Source: Photobacterium profundum (GTDB lineage Bacteria; Pseudomonadota; Gammaproteobacteria; Enterobacterales; Vibrionaceae). From it: a stretch of DNA of 64,000 nt. The DNA lies in the NCBI RefSeq assembly GCF_003026285.1, contig NZ_PYOD01000003.1, positions 1-64,000 of the forward strand, given 5' to 3'. The position numbers and the translations under genes were made by a program. Shown here piece after piece: positions 54,728-61,721 of this stretch (position 1 is its first letter; each line of letters opens with the position of its first letter). The notes below the pieces were generated by a model. The model saw only the letters and a list, made by a program, of their open reading frames with translations, did not search any database and was not told where the DNA came from.

Positions 54728-55228
54728 ATGCGTAGTTTACATCCACTAAAGACTATCAGTATTGCCCTGTTGCTTATATTGGGTGTTGCCTGCACCGATC
54801 AGGAATCAGCAGAGCAAGCCATGGTGCGTCAGGCCGTCGCCATAGCACAGGCTGATGAATGTCACCTGTGCGGTATGATCATCAGTAATTTCCCAGGACC
54901 AAAAGGTGAGTCTTATAATAAATCATCCGACAGGGTCAGTAAGTTCTGCTCAACCCGTGATTTGTTCAGTTTTATTCTGCAACCGGAAAACAAACGTCAG
55001 GTTAAAGAAATCTATGTTCATGATATGAGTAAAACGCCTTGGCAGCGTCCGGAAGACGAGTATTTTATCGATGCTCGAGAGGCCTGGTATGTTATCGGCT
55101 CTGAGAAAAAAGGTGCAATGGGGCAAACATTGGGCAGTTTTGGAAAAAAAGCCGATGCAGAAGTCTTTATTGATGAGTTCGGCGGAAAGCTATATAGCTT
55201 TGAAGATATCAGTATTGATGTGTTGTAA
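54728..55228 (+). CDS. nosL: NosL, copper-binding lipoprotein
   Basis: 166-aa outer-membrane-type lipoprotein (lipobox GVAC). The CHLCGM motif (Cys-x2-Cys-Gly-Met) is the Cu(I)-binding signature of NosL, which delivers copper to the NosDFY/NosZ system. It is the last gene of the cluster and precedes a terminator; no nosX/apbE follows. Confidence 0.95.
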   Translation: MRSLHPLKTISIALLLILGVACTDQESAEQAMVRQAVAIAQADECHLCGMIISNFPGPKGESYNKSSDRVSKFCSTRDLFSFILQPENKRQVKEIYVHDMSKTPWQRPEDEYFIDAREAWYVIGSEKKGAMGQTLGSFGKKADAEVFIDEFGGKLYSFEDISIDVL

Positions 55229-55269
55229 AGGCAAATTAATTTTTGAAGTGATGACACTGTTTGATACGA

Positions 55270-55302
55270 AAGCCGTTTAATCTCACGATTAAGCGGTTTT
55301 CT
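55270..55302 (+). terminator. Terminator of the nos operon
   Basis: CCGTTTAATC pairs with GATTAAGCGG (one GU) around TCAC, followed by TTTTCTTTT. Confidence 0.85.
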
Positions 55303-55417
55303 TTTGCCATAAGAAAAGGGGAGAGTGCGTACTATTACTTGATACTTAATGTGATTTATCGCACACTTCATACCATAGCTAATCCCCTTATTTACTCGTA
55401 ACATTAGGTTATCAATC

Positions 55418-55696
55418 ATGGCTTCAACAGCAGCAGCACTTCATATTTTAGTGAAGCACCAAGAAAAAGCAGAAGATATCATCGAGCAATTGAAGAAAGG
55501 CGCGAAGTTCCAGACGCTCGCCAAGAAGTACTCAAACTGTCCATCAGGTAAAAGCGGTGGTGACTTGGGTGAATTCCGTAAAGGTCAGATGGTTCCTCAG
55601 TTCGATAAAGTGTGCTTTACCGGTGAATTGCTAACCCCACATTTGGTAAAAACTAAATTTGGCTGGCATATAGTAAAAGTGCTATACCGCACTTAA
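55418..55696 (+). CDS. ppiC: Peptidyl-prolyl cis-trans isomerase C (parvulin)
   Basis: 92-aa stand-alone parvulin, no signal peptide, aligning end to end with E. coli PpiC ([50 protein letters not shown]). Catalyses prolyl isomerisation in the cytoplasm. It is monocistronic with its own terminator. Confidence 0.95.
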   Translation: MASTAAALHILVKHQEKAEDIIEQLKKGAKFQTLAKKYSNCPSGKSGGDLGEFRKGQMVPQFDKVCFTGELLTPHLVKTKFGWHIVKVLYRT

Positions 55697-55698
55697 TA

Positions 55699-55726
55699 AA
55701 AAAGAGCCCTTGAGGCTCTTTTTTTA
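55699..55726 (+). terminator. ppiC terminator
   Basis: AAAGAGCC pairs with GGCTCTTT around a 5-base loop, followed by a T run. Confidence 0.9.
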
Positions 55727-55774
55727 TGTCTAGATTAATTGCGCTATAGAGCATTTATAGTGCTTTCGTTAAGG

Positions 55775-56014
55775 CTATTTATCGCGAGCAGAGTTGAGTT
55801 GTTCTGCGAATGTAAATTGTGCGCTATTCTCTTGGAGAACTATGCCTGAGTTGTAGTTTTCAGGGGTTCCATCATTTTCGAAACGTTGAGTTTGAATTGT
55901 ATTCACTTGTTGATCAAACGAGACATTCCCCGTGAAATCCCCGTCAGCTGCTGCAACATTATAAGATGTCGCTAAAACAATAGCAGCAAGTGTGGTTTTA
56001 ATTAAATTTTTCAT
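55775..56014 (-). CDS. Small secreted protein, paralogue B
   Basis: 79 aa: signal peptide ending VAAA, then a mature region starting DGDFTGNVSF. It is a near copy of the neighbouring 56109-56351 gene; the signal, DGDFTGNVSF, NDGTPENYNSGIV and SARDK are shared. No family recognised. The mature protein, about 55 residues, is acidic and lacks Cys. Tandem arrangement indicates duplication. Confidence 0.75.
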   Translation of the reverse strand: MKNLIKTTLAAIVLATSYNVAAADGDFTGNVSFDQQVNTIQTQRFENDGTPENYNSGIVLQENSAQFTFAEQLNSARDK

Positions 56015-56108
56015 AATGCAGTAACCTCGATTTCTTAATTGGACTGACTTTCTTTATTGCTTTTATAGTTATATTTTCTAGGGCATTTATTGGTGGTTAT
56101 TTTTGCGT

Positions 56109-56351
56109 TTATTTATCACGAGCAGAGTCTAACTTTTCTGCGAATGTTGGCTGTGATGTTTTCTCGGTAATAACAATGCCCGAATTATAGTTTTCAGGGG
56201 TACCATCATTAATAAAATGTTTAGCTTGAGTGGCATGGGTCTGTGGTTGTTCAAACGACACATTACCCGTGAAGTCGCCATCAGCAGCAGCAACGTTGTA
56301 AGATGTTGCTAAAACAAGAGCAGCAATAGTTGTTTTGATTGAATTTTTCAT
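56109..56351 (-). CDS. Small secreted protein, paralogue A
   Basis: 80 aa with signal peptide ending VAAA. Shares the DGDFTGNVSF and NDGTPENYNSGIV stretches with its tandem neighbour but differs in the middle. It lies 268 bases from a divergent LysR gene at 56620, which may regulate it. Function unknown. Confidence 0.75.
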   Translation of the reverse strand: MKNSIKTTIAALVLATSYNVAAADGDFTGNVSFEQPQTHATQAKHFINDGTPENYNSGIVITEKTSQPTFAEKLDSARDK

Positions 56352-56619
56352 AATGTAGTAACCTCAATTTCATGCGTGGACTGTTTGTCCTGCGATTGAC
56401 GAGTTGTTTCTGCCATCGCGGTGCTAAAGGTACTTCCTTGCAAGAGTCTCCAACGTTAGATAATCCATCCTGTTGAAGTTTGTTAACAATATCGAAAACA
56501 GATTAAGAATGTTTAGGGCTTGTTAATGTTGATGGGTGTAGTTTATGTCAATGACACCTCGCGATATATAAAGTATTATTTACTTAACACATCACAATTT
56601 CTTATGTATTGAGTTGCGA

Positions 56620-57510
56620 ATGAAGTCAAAATTAGATTTGAATTTATTGATTGTATTCTTAGAAGTGTATCGACTCCGTTCCATCACTTTAGCGTCAGAA
56701 TCATTAGGTTTAACTCAGCCGGGGGTAAGTGGTGTACTTAAAAGGTTGCAAGCTCAGCTTGGCACGGCACTGTTTGTGCGAGAAGGGCGGGGAATATCTC
56801 CGACATATGCAGCAATTCAATTAGCAAGCGAGATTGAACCTGCCTTTACAAAGGTAGAAAGCGCGTTAGGTAATGTGACTGGTTTTGATATTCAAGCTCA
56901 TCGCATTTTTACTGTTTATGTTAATGAAGCCATGATGCACATAGTCAGACCGAAAATAGAAGCGGATGAAACTATGGGAAATTGCTCGATTCAATTACAT
57001 TTGACGCCAAATAATGAAGAGGAATTATTGCATCAACTTAGTTTGCATAAAGCTGAATTAGCCATTGATTTGGGGCATTTATCAAATCCATCCTATTCAT
57101 ATAATGCATTTTATGATGACGTTGCAGTAATGGTGTGCCGTAAGGATCATCCGAATATTCAAAAAACAGTTACTCGAGAACAGTTTTATGCAGAGAAACA
57201 AGTTCTGATTCAAAGGCGACGAACAGACTTGCTTGAAGCTAATTATTTTACGGAAGAAAGCCTTATTCCGAGGGAGCTAAGTTGTGAATGTGCATCGATG
57301 ATATCAATGATGGCATTGGTATCAGATAGCGACTCTGTAGGTATTACGAGTGGTTTACTTGCGAAAAAATATGCAAAGCATTTTAACTTACAGATTATAT
57401 CTTTGCCTTTTATCTCAAAACCGTTAAAGCACTTTATGGTGTGGCATAAACGTAATGATCATAACCCTGCAAATAAATGGTTAAGAAGTAAACTCAGCTC
57501 AATGTTGTAA
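56620..57510 (+). CDS. LysR-family transcriptional regulator
   Basis: 296 aa. HTH is LNLLIVFLEVYRLRSITLASESLGLTQPGVSGVLKRLQ; the effector domain covers about 90-290. It is divergent from the twin secreted-peptide genes, the standard LysR arrangement, so it may control them. The start at the ATG is preferred to an upstream TTG two codons earlier. Confidence 0.9.
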   Translation: MKSKLDLNLLIVFLEVYRLRSITLASESLGLTQPGVSGVLKRLQAQLGTALFVREGRGISPTYAAIQLASEIEPAFTKVESALGNVTGFDIQAHRIFTVYVNEAMMHIVRPKIEADETMGNCSIQLHLTPNNEEELLHQLSLHKAELAIDLGHLSNPSYSYNAFYDDVAVMVCRKDHPNIQKTVTREQFYAEKQVLIQRRRTDLLEANYFTEESLIPRELSCECASMISMMALVSDSDSVGITSGLLAKKYAKHFNLQIISLPFISKPLKHFMVWHKRNDHNPANKWLRSKLSSML

Positions 57511-57512
57511 TG

Positions 57513-57791
57513 TTATTTAAAGCTCACAGTAATAACATTATTAGTACGCTGATCTGCCCATGCAATTACGTGAGTATAGTAATGCTTAAGTACAAAAAGG
57601 TACAAAGAAAGAGTACAGAACAAAACCATTATTTCTTCGCTGTAATTTTGGGCAAGTGATGGCGATATAGTCATTAATATCCCGACAGTAAGCCCTAAAA
57701 TACTCAAAGCTTGAAGTAACGGATAACTTAAGTAAAAAAAAGATTTAAAGTTAATAAATAGAGATAACAATCCTTGTTTGAAAATACTCAT
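57513..57791 (-). CDS. Small membrane protein, two transmembrane helices
   Basis: 92 aa; helices near 22-44 and 52-72. AGGAG lies seven bases before the ATG, good evidence of translation. No family recognised. It ends two bases from the LysR gene end (convergent). Confidence 0.65.
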   Translation of the reverse strand: MSIFKQGLLSLFINFKSFFYLSYPLLQALSILGLTVGILMTISPSLAQNYSEEIMVLFCTLSLYLFVLKHYYTHVIAWADQRTNNVITVSFK

Positions 57792-57913
57792 GATACTTCT
57801 CCTTTATGCCTGATTATTTAACAATAACGCAACAATTTCGATTTGAAAACAGAAATATAACGCTGTGTGATGGAAGCTAAATATTATGGTTGTTTATATT
57901 AAAGTGAGTCATT

Positions 57914-58288
57914 TTATTGGATGGCTTTTCTATCAGGGAATGTCATCTCATTCAATGGGTTAGGGCAAGTCTCGTCAGTGATGGTAATAACTTCAGCTTG
58001 TAAAGTTGTATCCTTATTAATTTCAGGGTATTTAATGTATAAATTTTCCAAACATTTTTGAGATGTATTGATTATTTTCATGAGCTCCTCTTGTGAGGAT
58101 AAAATTTTACTCAGCTCACCAGATTCATCTGCATTATTGATGAGCTCAAGTGCTTTACTCGCTTCTGAATAGGGTTCTTCAAGGCATTTACATACATCTT
58201 TTGCTGCCTGTTCTGTATCCGTTGTGGCAGATATAAAAGTGGGAATAATCAAGAAAGAGACGGTAACGAGAAGCTGGAAACGGTTCAT
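57914..58288 (-). CDS. Secreted cysteine-containing helical protein
   Basis: 124 aa with a signal peptide ending FISA. The mature sequence is helical and acidic and contains Cys in VCKCLEE, KCLEN and ETCPNP, four in total, suggesting two disulfides. No family recognised. It sits downstream of the ToxR-like gene on the same strand. Confidence 0.65.
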   Translation of the reverse strand: MNRFQLLVTVSFLIIPTFISATTDTEQAAKDVCKCLEEPYSEASKALELINNADESGELSKILSSQEELMKIINTSQKCLENLYIKYPEINKDTTLQAEVITITDETCPNPLNEMTFPDRKAIQ

Positions 58289-58444
58289 GATTCGTCTAAA
58301 TGCCGTAAGAGTGCCTAAATCGATTATAGTTGAATGAGATAGAATGATAATAAAAGTGTGTGGTAAATGAATAGCAGATGTATACAGCGTACATCTGCTA
58401 GAGAGTAAAGAGGTATGAATTAGTAATCAAACGCAGCAGAGTGC

Positions 58445-59746
58445 TTATAGTGGTTTACACATACTGTTCGGAAGTATACCAAGATTATCAGTACATTGAT
58501 TAAATGTACTTAACTCAGAGAAATTTGAATCTTGCATATTTTCCTTATTGAACCAGTAGAAGCCTAGCTCTTCTGAGAACCATAAAATGATGTCTTTTTG
58601 ACGGAAGACAATATAACTTTTATGGGTGTGGTTACTTAAATAAACATTATCAAAATATTCTTCAATTTCACCAGGTTTACTTATGCCTAACTTGGTAAGT
58701 TCTTTCTCTGTTTGAATCCAATATAAAAATTCAGGGTTCACCGTTATCTCAGCCACGAAAGGAGAAACAGATGTTTTAGATAATGAAAAATTTCCGCCTT
58801 TAAATGCAACAGCTACAAATTCATTTGTATCAGTATTCAGTCGGTAGTTTAAACCGCTAAAAGACCAATTAAGGTGATCCTTTTGCTGAAGAAAGTATTG
58901 AACAATACTGTTTGACACAATACCATTTTCTAGAAAAAGGTTGAATGATTTTGCTGCTGTCGGGGCTTTATTATCTTGATCGAAAAGGGTGATAGCTTGA
59001 TTAGCTTTACCTGTTAATGACAATATTGGCCAAAATTCATTGAGATCAAAATGATCAAAAGTCACTGCTTTTGTGGTAGTGATTTTGCAGGTGTTTTGTT
59101 TATTTTTATCACAAAATGCGACCGAATAGTATTTACCTGCTTTGGCAATAAAAAAGAGTTTATTTTCAATATCGATAGGCGTAACAAATGTCTTAGTATA
59201 GTCACGTAAAAATTCAAGGTCGTCCATTTCTTTTGCTAAATAAATGAATGTATTCATATTATTATCGTAAGCGATGTCATGTAGGTATTTCTTTGAATGC
59301 TGAGAGAAATAAAACAATGAAAAACAACAAACGATCAATAAAAGACAGAGCGATATAATTATATAACGTTTATTTTTGTGTGGTCTTTCTGGGTTTTCAA
59401 TTGTCTTATGCACAGAGGAGGTCGACAAAATATCGATTTTAATTTGGTAGCCAAGGCGGGGGACCATTTCAATGATTTGACCAATTTCATCTTCTTTTAG
59501 TTTTATTCTTAAATTGCGTATAGTCTGAAATAAAGACGTTGTTGTGATTTCTTTCCGTGTCCATCCTGCTGAAATAAGCTGTTTTTTTTTGACAACACTA
59601 TTAGCATGCTGGATTAAATAGCAGAGTATTTCCCTTTCAGCACGGTTTAGCTCAATAAAGCGTTCATTTTCTTTTAGTTCTTTTGTTGAGCAATCAAAGG
59701 TAAAACCTTTGCCTAGCGTGACTTTGGTTATTTTATTATTCGTCAT
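58445..59746 (-). CDS. ToxR/CadC-like membrane-bound transcriptional regulator
   Basis: 433 aa. Residues about 8-103 form an OmpR-type winged helix (LNRAEREILCYLIQHANSVV, then LFQTIRNLRIKLKED and MVPRLGYQI). A single transmembrane helix at about 128-148 is followed by a 285-residue periplasmic domain with four cysteines, two in AFCDKNKQNTCK and two near the C-terminus (418 and 430), as in ToxR where such a pair forms a disulfide. It has no phospho-acceptor domain, so it is a one-component sensor. The signal is unknown. Confidence 0.85.
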   Translation of the reverse strand: MTNNKITKVTLGKGFTFDCSTKELKENERFIELNRAEREILCYLIQHANSVVKKKQLISAGWTRKEITTTSLFQTIRNLRIKLKEDEIGQIIEMVPRLGYQIKIDILSTSSVHKTIENPERPHKNKRYIIISLCLLLIVCCFSLFYFSQHSKKYLHDIAYDNNMNTFIYLAKEMDDLEFLRDYTKTFVTPIDIENKLFFIAKAGKYYSVAFCDKNKQNTCKITTTKAVTFDHFDLNEFWPILSLTGKANQAITLFDQDNKAPTAAKSFNLFLENGIVSNSIVQYFLQQKDHLNWSFSGLNYRLNTDTNEFVAVAFKGGNFSLSKTSVSPFVAEITVNPEFLYWIQTEKELTKLGISKPGEIEEYFDNVYLSNHTHKSYIVFRQKDIILWFSEELGFYWFNKENMQDSNFSELSTFNQCTDNLGILPNSMCKPL

Positions 59747-59899
59747 GATATTTAGTATTTTCTTTTCTAATAATCATCGATTCAACTGCGCCTATTAGAA
59801 CGTAGATTCACGAACTATTCTTACATGCCCATAGTGTACTTGATTATGAAAAGAATGCTGCTAAAGAGTGATTATATTATTAATTTGTTGTTGTTCACG

Positions 59900-60220
59900 C
59901 TATACAACTTTATAGCTTGTTTTGATTATATTTTGGCTTACTACGTTATGTTCTAATGCCCAGCGACTTATGTCTTCAGCTTTAATCGTTATGAATATAT
60001 TGTTGGTATTTATTTTGTGAATTTGCAGATTGTAATTGTCTAAACCTGAAATTTTGATTTTATCTAGATCGAATTTACTCGATGTATTTGGACACTTATC
60101 ACAAGGAATACGACAGAGATGCCTAATGTCACAAGTAGCAGCTTGTTTTAAGTCACTAATTAATCCTTTTCGCCAGAGTGCCTCGTAACTGTAGCTAATT
60201 GACTCGTATTGCTTTCCCAT
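59900..60220 (-). CDS. Small protein with a four-cysteine cluster
   Basis: 106 aa. GGAGGAGGT lies immediately before the ATG, one of the strongest ribosome-binding sites in the window. Residues about 29-42 read CDIRHLCRIPCDKC, cysteines spaced 5, 3 and 2, which could hold zinc or an iron-sulfur cluster. The C-terminal half has an alternating beta pattern. No signal peptide and no family recognised. It lies upstream of the ToxR-like gene on the same strand. Confidence 0.7.
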   Translation of the reverse strand: MGKQYESISYSYEALWRKGLISDLKQAATCDIRHLCRIPCDKCPNTSSKFDLDKIKISGLDNYNLQIHKINTNNIFITIKAEDISRWALEHNVVSQNIIKTSYKVV

Positions 60221-60751
60221 ACCTCCTCCACGTTAACAATTATGATGGTTAACACCCTCATATGCATGTTTTCTTATTTTTAGTTTAGCCGCTAGAAACA
60301 TCATACATACATGCTCATTGTGGCATATGTTTTTTGTGCTGACTTATTCTAAATCATACTTTTACAGTTTTTAGATGTGCATTTATATTCTTGTTAGAAA
60401 TATGCCTCGAACATTATATGCATCGATGTAATTGAACATTGTTAATTAGCCTTATATTGATATGATCAATAGTAGTAATGGAAAACCGTTTTTGTTGAAT
60501 ACTTCGAGCTTGGATGTAACTGGTCTGTTTTGTTTTTGTGTCTCATGTTGCATTTTTGTCTGGTTAAATGTTGATAATGGCAGTTTACAAAAGAATTTAA
60601 GATAGCAAAATGATTGTCTGATCGAATTTCATCTTTTGTTTTGTTGTCTCTTTTGGAATACAGCACGTTTTATATGCTAAAAGATCACCGGAAAAATGCC
60701 TCGTAGAGCATATCCGTTTTTAAAGTCAATCTATGAGAGTGAAGCAAGCCT
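60221..60751. other. Divergent intergenic region, no gene recognised
   Basis: About 530 bases between the Cys-cluster gene and fdhD. A short frame at 60466-60666 on the minus strand has no ribosome-binding site and unnatural composition and is not accepted. GTTAAC occurs twice near 60231 and 60249. Confidence 0.5.
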
Positions 60752-61711
60752 ATGGCTGAACATAAAGTAAATCAGGAAGATTATTCGTTAAATCATAGGG
60801 ATTCAGCCTTTAATGTCAGTTTTCATCGAAATAGTCAGCAAGTATATCAATCAAACTTACATGCAATAGGTGTTGTGGCATGTTCACGTCAGCAGGTAAA
60901 TGGCACGCAAGTAAGCCTTTCCATTGATTCGGTGATTGTCGAAGAGCCCTTGCAGATTCGCATAATTTATTGCGACAGATTGGGTAAAGAACAAGATCGT
61001 ATTTACTTAGTGACGATGCGAACACCGGGTGATGACCTTAATTTGGTTACAGGGTTATTGTTGGCAGAAGGTATTATTAAAACCGCCAATGATATTATTG
61101 GAGTTAATGATCAACTCGATATTGATGAAATTAGCAAAAATGAGATACATGTACGTTTATCACCAGACGTCATTGTTGATTGGGCATTAATCAATCGAGA
61201 TACAACATCATTCTCTAGCTGTGGTGTATGTGGCAAGTCATCCATAAAGTCTTTAGAGCTTCGCGATATTCCATATTTAGATACTGCTGAACATTGGTTG
61301 TCAGGGCATATTATTCCTCTTTTCGGTGATCAATTACGTCAATATCAATCGATGTTTACTCAAACCGGCGGCGTGCATGGCTGTGGCTTATTTGATGCGA
61401 TGGGTACGATGTTATTGAGCTGCGAGGATGTAGGGCGACATAACGCGTTAGATAAGTTGATGGGAAAGCTAGCAAGAAGCCGAGAGCTTGATCATCAAGG
61501 GAAAATTGTGTTCCTAAGTGGTCGTATTAGTTTTGAGCTGGTTCAGAAAGTGCTTGTTTCAGGCATTTCAGTTTTGGTCGCTGTTGGAGCGCCATCAAAT
61601 CTCGCGATCAATATGGCAAAGCGTTTCAATTTAACATTGATTGGTTTTAGTCGTGATGGTGCATTTAACGTGTACCACGGCGCTTTCCGTTTAAACCTGA
61701 CCGCAGAATAG
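60752..61711 (+). CDS. fdhD: FdhD, formate dehydrogenase accessory sulfurtransferase
   Basis: 319 aa. FdhD transfers sulfur from IscS to the molybdenum cofactor so that formate dehydrogenase-type enzymes become active. The redox-active segment SSCGVCGKSS carries the essential cysteine pair, and TGGVHGCGLF, VGRHNALDK and FLSGRISFELVQK are conserved. The N-terminus is about 40 residues longer than E. coli FdhD. It lies 10 bases upstream of the YdeP-like gene, indicating co-expression. Confidence 0.94.
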   Translation: MAEHKVNQEDYSLNHRDSAFNVSFHRNSQQVYQSNLHAIGVVACSRQQVNGTQVSLSIDSVIVEEPLQIRIIYCDRLGKEQDRIYLVTMRTPGDDLNLVTGLLLAEGIIKTANDIIGVNDQLDIDEISKNEIHVRLSPDVIVDWALINRDTTSFSSCGVCGKSSIKSLELRDIPYLDTAEHWLSGHIIPLFGDQLRQYQSMFTQTGGVHGCGLFDAMGTMLLSCEDVGRHNALDKLMGKLARSRELDHQGKIVFLSGRISFELVQKVLVSGISVLVAVGAPSNLAINMAKRFNLTLIGFSRDGAFNVYHGAFRLNLTAE

Positions 61712-61721
61712 AGAATTAAAG

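Noticed and set aside
60466..60666. 66-aa minus-strand frame upstream of fdhD
   Set aside because: No ribosome-binding site and composition dominated by Lys, Asn, His and Tyr, as expected from AT-rich spacer.
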